A DNA stretch of 64,000 nt from Frankia casuarinae (GTDB lineage: Bacteria > Actinomycetota > Actinomycetes > Frankiales > Frankiaceae). The first letter of the stretch is position 1, and every line of letters starts with the position of its first letter. Below are positions 1 to 7,932 of the stretch, piece after piece. The notes below the pieces were generated by a model. It was not told where the DNA came from. It saw only the letters and a list, made by a program, of their open reading frames with translations, and did not search any database. Position numbers and translations under genes: made by a program. Location: the NCBI RefSeq assembly GCF_000013345.1, contig NC_007777.1, positions 1,054,001-1,118,000 on the forward strand, read 5' to 3'.

Positions 1-1
1 G

Positions 2-1528
2 TGGGCGAGTCGCCCGATCTCGATCAACAAGATTGGCGAGATGCTGCGTGACCGCTACTACCTCGGCTACGTCCGCTACGACGGCGAGGAGTACGAGGGG
101 CGGCACGAGCCGCTGATCTCCCAGGAGCTCTTCGACCGGGTACAGCGGGTGCTGTACGCCGAGCGGCGGGCCGGCACGCGGCACCGGACTCATGATCACT
201 ACTTGAAGGGTCTGGTCTGGTGTGACCGTTGCCGACGGCGGCTGATCATCATGCCTGGCAAGAGCAAGAGCGGCGTCCGGTACTTCTACTACATCTGCCA
301 GGGCCGGCTCGATCACCAGTGCGACTTGCCATACATGGCCGTCAGCAGGGTCGAACGGGCCATCGAGGACTTCTACGTCAACGTCCGGCTGACGCCCGAC
401 TTCCGCGCGACGGTCCAGGCCCACCTCGACGAGATGATGGCCAGCACTTCGGACGCCAGTCGCCGCCTGCGGGCCCGGTACGAACGGCAGCTCAAGGAGC
501 TGGACGTCCGGGAGGACGGTCTGCTGGACCTCGTGGGCGATCCCGACTGGCCCAAAGAGAAGTTGACAGCCAAGATCCGTGCCGTACGCGAGGAGCGCAC
601 CCGGCTGGAAGATCGGCTGGCCGAGAGCGACCGGCCGCTGGACACCGGGCACGAGGTGCTGGCCACCGTGCTCCGGCTGCTCGAAGATCCGCAGACACTG
701 TACCGGCGCGCGGGTGTCCGTGCCCGCAAGGTCCTCAACATGGCGATCTTCACCAAGCTGCACGTCGATGTACAAGGCGAGCCGGTGGTGACCTCCGATG
801 ACCTCAAGGAGCCGTTCGCGGCCACGGTCTCGGCGCACCGCGCCTGGAGTCTCACCGAAGCCGTGGACGGCGTGCTGGCCGATCGGGAGCGCCAGGTTGC
901 CCCGGCACGACAAAGCGGCGCTCCCCAGGGGGATGACGCCGCTCTCGATGATCTTTCTGACCGTGACCTCTTGATCACTGCTCTTTCGGGCGGGTGTTCA
1001 AGTACGGGGGTTCTGGTGCGGGAGGGGGGACTTGAACCCCCACGCCCGAAGGCGGCAGATCCTAAGTCTGCTGCGTCTGCCATTCCGCCACTCCCGCGTC
1101 ACCTCCAGAGTAGCGATCGCCTCACCTGGGGGGCGCTCCGCCTCCCGCCGGGTTATGCCCCGCATCCTCACCAGGACCGCGGACAACCGCGGACAACAGT
1201 GGACAACCGCGGACAACAGTGGGCAGCCGTGGACGACCGTGGGCAGCCGCGGGTAGCCATGGAGGCTGCCCCAGTCCGGCCACGAACCTTCGTAGTGAGC
1301 CATTCACGAGGTTTACCGGTATCGGCCGGGTTTGGTGGACGCCAGGGCGGACAGATATCGACAGTCCAGAGGGCTCACGCCGCCGGTCGCCGAGGCTCGT
1401 CCCGCGGTCGTCGGGACGACAACCGTGAGAGGGCCGTTGTCGTCAGCCTGACTCGCACGGCTATCCGACCGGCGGCAGGGTTGTTTCGCGCCGGTTTGGC
1501 CAGGACGACTGGGAGACGATTCATATGA
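2..1528 (+). CDS. Large serine recombinase / site-specific integrase, 5' end outside window
   Basis: The frame is open from base 2, so the N-terminal catalytic domain lies upstream of the window. What is visible is the end of the recombinase domain (INKIGEMLRDRYYLGYVRYDG-type segment), a zinc ribbon (Cys61, Cys64, Cys86, Cys94 counted from the Met at 41) and a charged coiled-coil helix (about residues 130-205). These are the hallmarks of large serine integrases that move phages and integrative elements. Homology appears to end near base 1000, yet no stop occurs. The frame runs on, antisense through the tRNA-Leu at 1014-1097 and through a 10-bp tandem repeat, and stops at 1526-1528 by sharing ATGA with the next gene. 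The C-terminal tail after about residue 320 is therefore probably flanking-chromosome sequence and not native protein. The element itself should extend to the left of the window. Confidence 0.85.
   Translation, partial: WASRPISINKIGEMLRDRYYLGYVRYDGEEYEGRHEPLISQELFDRVQRVLYAERRAGTRHRTHDHYLKGLVWCDRCRRRLIIMPGKSKSGVRYFYYICQGRLDHQCDLPYMAVSRVERAIEDFYVNVRLTPDFRATVQAHLDEMMASTSDASRRLRARYERQLKELDVREDGLLDLVGDPDWPKEKLTAKIRAVREERTRLEDRLAESDRPLDTGHEVLATVLRLLEDPQTLYRRAGVRARKVLNMAIFTKLHVDVQGEPVVTSDDLKEPFAATVSAHRAWSLTEAVDGVLADRERQVAPARQSGAPQGDDAALDDLSDRDLLITALSGGCSSTGVLVREGGLEPPRPKAADPKSAASAIPPLPRHLQSSDRLTWGALRLPPGYAPHPHQDRGQPRTTVDNRGQQWAAVDDRGQPRVAMEAAPVRPRTFVVSHSRGLPVSAGFGGRQGGQISTVQRAHAAGRRGSSRGRRDDNRERAVVVSLTRTAIRPAAGLFRAGLARTTGRRFI
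1014..1097 (-). tRNA. tRNA-Leu, anticodon UAG, CCA encoded
   Basis: On the minus strand the sequence folds as a class II tRNA. The acceptor stem GCGGGAG pairs with CTCCCGC. The D-arm contains the GGCGGAATGGCAGACGC core, and the anticodon arm is GCAGA-CTTAGGA-TCTGC with anticodon TAG. A short variable arm (CGCC-TTCG-GGCG) follows, then the T-arm GGGGGTTCAAGTCCCCC. The discriminator is A, and CCA is genome-encoded at 1016-1014. The gene decodes CUA and other CUN leucine codons. It lies directly beside the integrase and may mark the attachment region of the element. Confidence 0.95.
1177..1256. repeat. 10-bp tandem repeat, eight units
   Basis: Eight contiguous 10-bp units follow the CCGCGGACAA consensus. 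Variants include CAGTGGACAA, CCGTGGACGA and CCGTGGGCAG, and the array degenerates toward the right. The period of 10 keeps each unit near the same face of the helix. It lies 80 bp beyond the tRNA-Leu, between the integrase and the first chromosomal gene. Confidence 0.85.
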
Positions 1529-2037
1529 CCCTCACCGAGGTCCCGCGCTCCGCCCCCGCCGATGTTCCGCCCACCGGCGAGGCACCGGCACAGGTCGAGA
1601 GCCCGCCGGCCAAGATCAGGGCCAAGATCAGGGCCGAGGCCAACGTCAGGGCCGGGAACGAGACCGGGAACGAGGCCCAACGGCTGGTCGGCCCCGGCCC
1701 CCGCCACGCCGCCCAGCGTGCCCTCCTCGAACGGAACCGGGCGTTGAAGCTCATCGACACCGGTCGGGCGACGACCGCGGCCGTCTGCGCGGTCCGTGAC
1801 ACGGGCCTGCGGGTGAACGGCAGGCCGGTCGCCGAGGTTCATCTGCTCATCGAACGCCCCGGCGCGTGGGGCAACGTGTATCCGGTGGTGCGCAGCACGG
1901 TCCTTCCCGACCCGGACGTCGACCTGAGCGAGGCGGCGACGGCTTCGTCGGGCCGCCCGCGTCGTATCCCCGTGCTGGTCGATCCGCACCGTCCGGAGAA
2001 CGTGCTGCTGGGCTGGGATCTGCGGCCGGCGAGCTGA
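1525..2037 (+). CDS. Conserved actinobacterial hypothetical protein (170 aa)
   Basis: The ATG at 1525 is preceded by GGGAGA at 1511-1516 and overlaps the stop of the recombinase frame (ATGA). The first 55 residues are Pro/Ala/Lys-rich and low in complexity. The remaining ~110 residues form a compact domain: a short helix (RALLERNRALKLIDTGR), a strand with A-V-x-D-T-G-L-x-V-N-G, a V-x-L-L-I-x-x-P-G strand, and a final VLVDPHRPENVLLGWD segment. This pattern recurs in small actinobacterial proteins of unknown role. No membrane segment, signal peptide or catalytic motif is visible, so I assign no function. Confidence 0.6.
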   Translation: MTLTEVPRSAPADVPPTGEAPAQVESPPAKIRAKIRAEANVRAGNETGNEAQRLVGPGPRHAAQRALLERNRALKLIDTGRATTAAVCAVRDTGLRVNGRPVAEVHLLIERPGAWGNVYPVVRSTVLPDPDVDLSEAATASSGRPRRIPVLVDPHRPENVLLGWDLRPAS

Positions 2038-2108
2038 CGAAGCCGTCAACGAAGCGGCCGACGAAGCCTGCGGGATGGGTCGGCCAGGCGCCTCAGGGAC
2101 GGTCCCGG

Positions 2109-2600
2109 TCAGGCGGCTGCGAGGCCCAGATCGCGCAGCAGCTTGGCGACATGACCGGTCGCGCGGACGTTGTACTGCGCCACCTCGATCGTGCCGTCCG
2201 TGCCGATCACGAACGTCGAGCGGATCACGCCGATGGTCTTCTTCCCGTACATTGTCTTCTCGCCGAAGGCGCCGTACGCGGCGAGCACCTTCCGCTCCGG
2301 GTCGGAAAGCAGCGGGAACGTCAGGGCTTCCGCGTCGCGGAACTTCACCAGCTTGGCGGGCTTGTCGGGAGAGATCCCGAGCACGTCGATGCCGGCGTTG
2401 TCGAGCTGGGCGAGGCTGTCCCGGAAGTCGCAGGCCTGCTTCGTGCACCCCGGGGTCGACGCGGCCGGATAGAAGTAGACGACGACCCGCCGTCCCCGGT
2501 AGGACGCCAGGGACACCTCGTTCCCCTCGGAGTCGGGCAGGGTGAAGTCGGGTGCGATGTCGCCGGGGACCAGACGGGCGGCGTTGGCGGTCTCAGTCAT
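2109..2600 (-). CDS. bcp: Thioredoxin-dependent peroxiredoxin, Bcp/PrxQ type
   Basis: The 163-aa cytoplasmic peroxidase reduces hydrogen peroxide and organic hydroperoxides using thioredoxin. The AhpC/TSA fold starts at GDIAPDFTLPDSEG. The peroxidatic Cys52 and resolving Cys57 sit in STPGCTKQACDFR, the 1-Cys/atypical 2-Cys spacing of the Bcp subfamily, and length matches the family. The start is the ATG at 2600; further in-frame sequence upstream has no family similarity. It is the distal gene of a minus-strand redox block but is separated from the DsbA-like gene by a perfect hairpin (2674-2722), so it may be transcribed independently. Confidence 0.93.
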   Translation of the reverse strand: MTETANAARLVPGDIAPDFTLPDSEGNEVSLASYRGRRVVVYFYPAASTPGCTKQACDFRDSLAQLDNAGIDVLGISPDKPAKLVKFRDAEALTFPLLSDPERKVLAAYGAFGEKTMYGKKTIGVIRSTFVIGTDGTIEVAQYNVRATGHVAKLLRDLGLAAA

Positions 2601-2673
2601 GGCCCGAAAAGTAGCCGTGGCCCGCGCGGGACGGCAAACCCCCGGCGGACAGATCCCCAACGTGGCGAGGTTC

Positions 2674-2722
2674 GGGGGACCTGGGCACGGTCTGTGCACC
2701 GTGGACCGTGCCCAGGTCCCCC
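2674..2722 (-). terminator. Perfect 19-bp inverted repeat, probable terminator
   Basis: The arms at 2674-2692 and 2704-2722 are exact reverse complements (core GACCTGGGCACGGTC) around an 11-nt loop. The hairpin starts 33 bp past the stop of the DsbA-like gene on the minus strand and lies before bcp. No U-run follows, as is usual for GC-rich actinomycete terminators. Confidence 0.7.
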
Positions 2723-2754
2723 ATCTGCTCAGGCTGCCCTGCTCAGGAGCCCGG

Positions 2755-3567
2755 TCAGGCTGCCGCGTCGACCGCCGCGCGGAAGCCCTCCGGGGTGAGC
2801 TGCTCCCCGGACAGCCGCTTGCCGTTGACGAAGACGGTCGGCGTGCCGGTGACGCCGGCCTTCGATGCGTCCTCGTCAACCTTGGCGACGTACCCGTCGT
2901 AGGTCCCCTCGTTGACCGCTTTCCGGTACGCCTGCGAGGTCAGCCCCGCTTTCGCTCCGAGCGTGATGAGCGTGTCGTTGGTGAAGCCGCCGGTGCGCTC
3001 CTCGGGCTGGTTCGCGTACAGCACATCGTGCAACTGCCGGAACCTGCCCTCGTTGGCGGCTGCCGCCGCCGCGTTCGCTGCCCGCTTCGACTCCGGCCCG
3101 ATGAACGACATCATGTGGTAATCGATCTTGATTTTGCCGTCGTCAAGGAGCTTGCCGATGGTCGGCCCGGTTGTCTTCTCCAGCGTCCCGCAGATGGGGC
3201 ACTGGAAATCCTCGTACAGGTCGACGGTGACCGGCGCGGACGCCTTGCCGACGACGATGCCGTGATCGGTGCCGGTGGCGCTCGCTGGCAGGACCACCGG
3301 CTTCGACTCCTCGCGGGAGTTCTGGACGGCGAAGCCAATCACGCCGACCAGGACGAGAACGGCCAGCACCACGCCGGTGATGATGCCGCGCCGCCGTCGC
3401 CGTTCCCGCGCTGCCGCCGCGGCCCGCGCCGCCGCGGCCTTGGCCCGTCGCTCCTGTCCGCTGACCGTCTTGCCTCCACTTGCCGGGGGGGTCGCGTCGG
3501 GCCTTGCGCCGCCGCCAGGGGCCCTACCGCCGGTCGTCAACGGTGCCTTCTTCGACTTCGCAGCCAT
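2755..3567 (-). CDS. Membrane-anchored DsbA-family thiol-disulfide oxidoreductase
   Basis: The 270-aa protein has a basic Ala-rich N-terminus, one membrane helix (about residues 61-81) and an extracytoplasmic thioredoxin-like domain. The active site CPIC is at Cys123/Cys126 (EDFQCPICGTLE) and the cis-proline loop is GVTGTPTVFVNG. This is the thioredoxin_4/DsbA-like family, which oxidises or isomerises disulfides in exported proteins. The start at 3567 overlaps the end of the MauE-like gene by 44 bp, so the two are likely co-transcribed and translationally coupled. With the SCO1-like and MauE-like proteins it probably forms an electron-transfer path for envelope cysteines. Confidence 0.88.
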   Translation of the reverse strand: MAAKSKKAPLTTGGRAPGGGARPDATPPASGGKTVSGQERRAKAAAARAAAAARERRRRRGIITGVVLAVLVLVGVIGFAVQNSREESKPVVLPASATGTDHGIVVGKASAPVTVDLYEDFQCPICGTLEKTTGPTIGKLLDDGKIKIDYHMMSFIGPESKRAANAAAAAANEGRFRQLHDVLYANQPEERTGGFTNDTLITLGAKAGLTSQAYRKAVNEGTYDGYVAKVDEDASKAGVTGTPTVFVNGKRLSGEQLTPEGFRAAVDAAA

Positions 3568-4090
3568 CAGCGGTACTCCCGGAAAGATCGTTCACTGGTT
3601 GGTCGAGGAGACGGTCCACCGCCAGGTAGCCGCTCGGCCGCCAGGCCAGCAGCCCGGCGGCGGCGAGCAGCAGGCTGTCGCGGATCAGCTCGGAGGTGTA
3701 GTGCGTCGGGGCGTCGGCAGTGAGATCACCCCCAGAGGAGAAGCAGCCGCAGTCGATCCGCAGCCCCCGGGTGGCGGCCGACGCGATCGCTGCGATGTAG
3801 ACGGCGAACATCACCGCGGACACGACGGCGGACAGCCGCACGGCGAGCCCCACGACGAGCAGCATCCCCAAGGCGATCTCCAGGAACGGGACGCCGTACG
3901 CGATCGGCTGCACGAGGGCATCGGGCAGGATGCGGAACGCCCGCACGGAGCGCACCATCCCGTCCGGGTCGTTGACCTTCAACAGCCCGGCGACCAGCCA
4001 GACCACGCCGAGGCCGAGGCGCAACACTGTGGAGACGGCGCGACTGGCCGGCTGCATGGGGGTGACAAGGCTGTAGGTGATCGGATTCAA
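3524..4090 (-). CDS. MauE/DoxX-type membrane protein
   Basis: About four hydrophobic helices are visible (VVWLVAGLLKVNDP, VPFLEIALGMLLVVGLAV, VVSAVMFAVYIAAIAS and LLLAAAGLLAW). A Cys-Gly-Cys pair (RIDCGCFS) lies in the loop before the last helix. MauE/DoxX-family proteins with such a pair move electrons across the membrane to extracytoplasmic thiol proteins, which fits the adjoining DsbA-like gene. The chosen start is TTG at 4090, overlapping the stop of the SCO1-like gene by 4 bp (TTGA). An ATG at 4057 is a possible alternative. Confidence 0.8.
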   Translation of the reverse strand: MNPITYSLVTPMQPASRAVSTVLRLGLGVVWLVAGLLKVNDPDGMVRSVRAFRILPDALVQPIAYGVPFLEIALGMLLVVGLAVRLSAVVSAVMFAVYIAAIASAATRGLRIDCGCFSSGGDLTADAPTHYTSELIRDSLLLAAAGLLAWRPSGYLAVDRLLDQPVNDLSGSTADGCEVEEGTVDDRR

Positions 4091-4857
4091 GACCGTGCTT
4101 CTTCTGATCCGGACCGCTCGGCGGTCAGTTTGGGCAGGTCGTCGATGTATTCCTGGACGCTGGTCCCCGCCAGGTACAGCGCGCGGATCCTGTCATCCCG
4201 AGAGAAGACGATGACCTGGGCGCCATGGGTGACCAGAACGGAGCCGTCGGCCTGGACCTCCGGTTTCTCCAGGGGAACGCCCAAGGCCTCGGCCTCGGTA
4301 CGGATCCGGTCGAACGGGCCGCGGACGCCGATGAAGGTTGCGTTGAACTGTTTAAGCCAACGGCTGAGGACCGCCCCCGTATCCCGATCAGGGTCGGTCG
4401 TCACGAAGACGACCGTCACCTGGTCACGCACGTCCGGTTTCACCTCGCCGAGTGCCGACGCGAGGTCCGCCATCGTGGTCGGGCAGACGTCCGGACAGTG
4501 GGTGTAGCCGAAGAACAGCATAGTGATCTTCCCCTGCGTGCGTGTGCGCAGGTCGAAGGGACGGCCGTCGGCGTCGGTGAGGTTGAGGGCCGGCTTGGCC
4601 AGCCGCCTGGCCGGGACGGTGCCGTGCAGGCTGCCGTCGCCGCCGTTGCCCACATCGACGATCTTCACTCCGGTGTCGGTTCCCGAGCCGGCGCAGGCGG
4701 TGAGCAGCGCCATCGAGGAAGCGACCAGGACCGTGGCAATGGTTCCGGCCAGCGCCGGACGGCGCCGCCGGGAGCGCGACGGGGGGAACTGTCCAGGCGG
4801 GGAACCGGCGTCGTGACGGGAACCCGTGTCGTGACGAGGATGGTGGACTGGGGACAT
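4087..4857 (-). CDS. SCO1/SenC copper-chaperone lipoprotein
   Basis: The ATG at 4857 gives 256 aa. A basic segment and hydrophobic stretch end in the lipobox LLTAC (Cys55), predicting a membrane-anchored lipoprotein. The SCO copper site is complete: Cys121 and Cys125 in THCPDVCPTTM and His211 in VTHGAQ. FVTTDPDRDT is the usual family motif. SCO proteins deliver copper to the CuA site of cytochrome oxidase and/or keep its cysteines reduced. It is first in a tightly packed minus-strand unit with MauE-like and DsbA-like genes. Longer starts (to 4962) add sequence with no signal-peptide logic. Confidence 0.92.
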   Translation of the reverse strand: MSPVHHPRHDTGSRHDAGSPPGQFPPSRSRRRRPALAGTIATVLVASSMALLTACAGSGTDTGVKIVDVGNGGDGSLHGTVPARRLAKPALNLTDADGRPFDLRTRTQGKITMLFFGYTHCPDVCPTTMADLASALGEVKPDVRDQVTVVFVTTDPDRDTGAVLSRWLKQFNATFIGVRGPFDRIRTEAEALGVPLEKPEVQADGSVLVTHGAQVIVFSRDDRIRALYLAGTSVQEYIDDLPKLTAERSGSEEARS

Positions 4858-5050
4858 GACGCTCCAGGGCAGGGCCGGGCAGGACGGATCGGGGCCACGG
4901 AAAACGTGTCCGCCTGACTGCGGCAGGTGCTGACGGTGGGAGTCGCCCGGGGCGACTCCCACCCGGGCCAGAGCACCGCTGGCCGTCGCGCACAGCGTTC
5001 AGCGTAATGTCCCGCCGGACGGATTCCGGTGTGCGGTTGCTTCCGCCTGT

Positions 5051-5090
5051 GGCGCCAGCTGCGCGGTGTCTGCGGCGCCAGCTGCGCGGT
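5051..5090. repeat. 17-bp direct repeat in a 450-bp gene-free region
   Basis: GGCGCCAGCTGCGCGGT occurs at 5051-5067 and again at 5074-5090 (offset 23 bp). It lies between the SCO1-like gene and the divergently oriented DUF3618 gene (4858-5310 holds no gene I recognise). It may be a regulator site or simple duplication. Confidence 0.55.
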
Positions 5091-5310
5091 ACGGAGACCG
5101 GGACCGGACGGGGCGAGACGCCGCGCGTCAGGGCGCCCGCGTGACGTGTCGCGCCACTGGCGGTTTGGTCTCGCCGGGCGGTGATGTGTCTGGCACGATC
5201 GTTGCAGGCCGGTCGCACCCGACGGAGATGTCCGTGGCGTCCATCGACGCCGATCGACGCCAGCCGCGGGAGCGCGTCCGCCATTCGCAACGGACGAGAG
5301 GGCGACATCG

Positions 5311-5736
5311 GTGCCGCAGGACCCGGCCGTGATCCAGCAACAGATCGAAGAGACCCGCGCCGAACTGGCGGAGACGATCGATTCCATCACGGAGATCGTC
5401 AGCCCGCGCCGCGTCGCCGAGCGGGCCCAGATGCAGCTGCGGGTGAAGACCGCCGAACTGCGCCACAGGTACGGTCCGGCCCTCGGGATCGGCCCGGGGC
5501 CGGCGCTTCCCGAACTGGAGGCCGGCGTCGGAGCCGATGGCGTGGACCGGCGGGGGGATGCGGGCACGCTGACCGGGGGTGCGCTGGACGGCAGGGCGGT
5601 GCCCGGCCCCTCTGGCGGCGCCACCGTGGTCCGGGTGGTGCGCTGGGAGCGGGTCGTTCTCGTGGGTGGAGGTGTGCTGCTCCTGGTGGGTGGGATCCGT
5701 CATCGCCGTCGTCGCCGGTCGTCCCGGCGCGGGTGA
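5311..5736 (+). CDS. DUF3618 membrane-associated protein
   Basis: The GTG at 5311 is preceded by GAGAGGG. The 141-aa protein opens with the DUF3618 signature (IQQQIEETRAELAETIDSI, followed by SPRRVAERA). It ends in one hydrophobic helix (VVLVGGGVLLLVGGI) and an Arg-rich tail that should face the cytoplasm. Family members are common in actinobacteria, often beside phage-holin-superfamily or stress envelope proteins, but their biochemical role is unknown. The middle section is Gly/Pro-rich and variable. Confidence 0.75.
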   Translation: MPQDPAVIQQQIEETRAELAETIDSITEIVSPRRVAERAQMQLRVKTAELRHRYGPALGIGPGPALPELEAGVGADGVDRRGDAGTLTGGALDGRAVPGPSGGATVVRVVRWERVVLVGGGVLLLVGGIRHRRRRRSSRRG

Positions 5737-5796
5737 GCGGCCCGCCCGCCCGCCTGGGCCGCTCCCGGGCCGGTCGCGCCGACTCCCTGCCCCCGC

Positions 5797-7155
5797 TTAC
5801 AGGTCGCCGGTGCGGCGCAGCCAGGCCAGCATGAGGATCCCCGGCAGCACCGGCAGCCAGAAGCTGATCAGGCGGTAGACGAGGACCGCGGTGAACATGG
5901 ACGCCGCCGTACCGCCCGCGGCCGCGAGCCCGAAGGCCAGTGCCGGTTCGATCGCGCCGATGCCGCCGGCTGTCGGCGCCGCGCCGGCTACCATCGAGCC
6001 GATGAGGTAGACCGCGGCAACGGACAGCAACGTCATGCTGGTGCCGAATGCCCAGACCGTGCAGGCGAGCGCGAGGATCTGGAAGAAGCGTGTCCCTGTT
6101 TGGGACAGCAGCAGCAGCAGAGCCCGGCACGGGGAACGGGCGAGGATCTTCAGATGGGTGTCGAAGGCCCGCACCGCCGGCCGGGCCTTCGACCGGATCC
6201 GTGGATGGGCCACGGTGCCCGTCACGAGCGCGCAGACCGCCCCACAGCCGAGCACGAACGGCCCCGGCCCGAGCCCCTGGACAGTGGACCGCAGCGGGTT
6301 GGCCACGGCAGCCCCGATGCCCGAGTCGCTGAGGGTGCCGGCGACCAGGACGATGCCCCCGAGGTGCGCCACCCCGCCGGCCACCTTGATCGACGTGATG
6401 GCCGCCAGGGCCGCGGGACGCGTCATCCCGCGCCGTTCCAGGAAACGCAGATGGATCGCGATGGCCCCGAGACCCGCGGGCACGATCCGGTTCGCCGCCG
6501 CTGCCGCGACCTGCAGGCCGGTCACGGTGCGTAGCTCGATCCGCAGGCCGCTGGCCGCCCGCGTGGACAGGCCGTTGGCGAAGTAGAACAGGACCGAGGA
6601 GAGCGCGCAGATGACGAGCCAGTGCCAGCGGGGCGTGGGAACGCCGGCCAGCCGTGAGGCCATGTCGCCGCGGAAGCGCACGGCCAGGATGGTGAGGGGC
6701 ACGGCGAGCACGCCGGCGAGCAGGACGTTGCGCCGCCGGGACCGGGACGATCGAACCGGTCCGAGACGGAGCGCGAGCGGTTCGGCGAAGACGTGGACGT
6801 CACCGGCCGGGGATGCGACGAGCTCGCCCCTCGGTGTCGTTGTAGAGCTCGGTTTCGTTGTAGAGCTCGGTGTCGTTGCAGCCACGTCGTCGGAGTTGTC
6901 GTCCGGGTGGGCACCGGGGCGTCGTAGTAGCTGCCGGGTCAGCACCACCGGCGGTGGAAGCGGGGGCGCGGGCGCGGCGGCGCTCTCGGCGCTGACAGCG
7001 CCGAGCAGGACCGGAGTCTCGATGACTACCCCCGTAGGATCGACAGGCGCGATCACGGTCGTGATGCAGAGGAGACGTACGTCACGGTACGCGGCTTGAC
7101 GGTATGCGGCTTGGCTGAACAGCAGCTGAAGCAGTCTCATTGCCAACCTGGCCAC
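5797..7155 (-). CDS. UPF0104 / lysylphosphatidylglycerol-synthase-type flippase-like membrane protein
   Basis: After a long, poorly conserved N-terminus (residues 1-140, Ser/Thr/Pro-rich, containing an 18-bp DNA repeat around 6835-6880), the protein has about 7-8 membrane helices. These carry family features: NRIVPAGLGAIAIHLRFLERRGM, the GGVAHLGGIVL helix, and the APTAGGIGAIEPALAFGL loop. These define the LPG_synthase_TM/AglD-like fold seen in lipid or lipid-linked sugar flippases. No LPG-synthase catalytic domain is attached, so the substrate is unknown. The first possible start is GTG 7155; ATG 7140 is equally plausible. Confidence 0.8.
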   Translation of the reverse strand: MARLAMRLLQLLFSQAAYRQAAYRDVRLLCITTVIAPVDPTGVVIETPVLLGAVSAESAAAPAPPLPPPVVLTRQLLRRPGAHPDDNSDDVAATTPSSTTKPSSTTTPRGELVASPAGDVHVFAEPLALRLGPVRSSRSRRRNVLLAGVLAVPLTILAVRFRGDMASRLAGVPTPRWHWLVICALSSVLFYFANGLSTRAASGLRIELRTVTGLQVAAAAANRIVPAGLGAIAIHLRFLERRGMTRPAALAAITSIKVAGGVAHLGGIVLVAGTLSDSGIGAAVANPLRSTVQGLGPGPFVLGCGAVCALVTGTVAHPRIRSKARPAVRAFDTHLKILARSPCRALLLLLSQTGTRFFQILALACTVWAFGTSMTLLSVAAVYLIGSMVAGAAPTAGGIGAIEPALAFGLAAAGGTAASMFTAVLVYRLISFWLPVLPGILMLAWLRRTGDL

Positions 7156-7203
7156 CGGAAGTCGCGCGACGACGCTTCGGGAGGAATCGGTCGGCGGCCC
7201 TGG

Positions 7204-7632
7204 TCAGGAGCCGCAGACCGCCTCGATCGGATCCTGTTGGCGTGGCAGGTCGAACCAGACCTGCTTGCCTGACCCCCGGGTGTCCGGTACCTCGACGACA
7301 CCCCACTGCATTGCCAGCGCGGCGACCAGATGCAGGCCCCGGCCCGACTCGTCGTCGTCGTGGGCGGGCTTCAGCACCGGCCACAGCGAGCTTCCGTCGT
7401 CGACCGCGATGCGGATCCGGTCGTCGCGCAGGGACAGTGTGAGGCACAGGGCGGCGCGGGCGCCGACGAAGCGCACCGCGTTCGTCACGACCTCACTGAC
7501 GAGTAGCTGCGCGACCTCGACGGTCTCCGGGCGGCCCCAAGCGGCGAGCAGCTCGGTGACCAGCCGGCGGGCTCGGCTGGCGGCGCGGGGATCGGCGGGC
7601 AGGTCGAAGCGTGCGCTGAGAGCTTCGGCCAC
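7204..7632 (-). CDS. RsbW-type histidine-kinase-like ATPase (anti-sigma/regulatory)
   Basis: The 142-aa protein is a single HATPase_c_2 domain. The N-box helix is SEVVTNAVRF, the G1 box is VDDGSSLWP and the G2 box is SGRGLHLVAALA. Stand-alone domains of this type act as serine kinases or anti-sigma factors toward STAS proteins and sigma factors, and streptomycete-like genomes carry dozens. No partner STAS or sigma gene adjoins it, so its target cannot be named. Confidence 0.85.
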   Translation of the reverse strand: MAEALSARFDLPADPRAASRARRLVTELLAAWGRPETVEVAQLLVSEVVTNAVRFVGARAALCLTLSLRDDRIRIAVDDGSSLWPVLKPAHDDDESGRGLHLVAALAMQWGVVEVPDTRGSGKQVWFDLPRQQDPIEAVCGS

Positions 7633-7861
7633 GCCTCACCTTCCGGGGGGTTGTCAGTCACGGTCGTCGTTCCGGTGCGGGGGTCTGCCGCGTCGCGTTA
7701 CTGCCACCATGACCGCCCCCCAAACCTGACCCTCTGTGGTCGTCGAGCCGGGCAACGGCCACGCGACGCATCTGGATACCGCGACCGGGACGTCCGGGCG
7801 ACGCGACGCGCCGAGGACGGCATCGGCGCTTCCCCCGCCGGGGTGCCGGGCCGGGGTGGCA

Positions 7862-7905
7862 GGCCGTCCCAGCGGGGCGGGTCGGCCTGCCCCGCTGGGA
7901 CGGCC
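7862..7905 (-). terminator. Perfect 17-bp inverted repeat, probable terminator
   Basis: The arms at 7862-7878 and 7889-7905 (core CCGTCCCAGCGGGGC) are exact reverse complements around a 10-nt loop. The hairpin lies 27 bp beyond the stop of the minus-strand gene ending at 7933. The rest of the 7633-7932 gap shows nothing recognisable. Confidence 0.7.
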
Positions 7906-7932
7906 GGGCGGGTGACCACGTCGGGGATGGCG

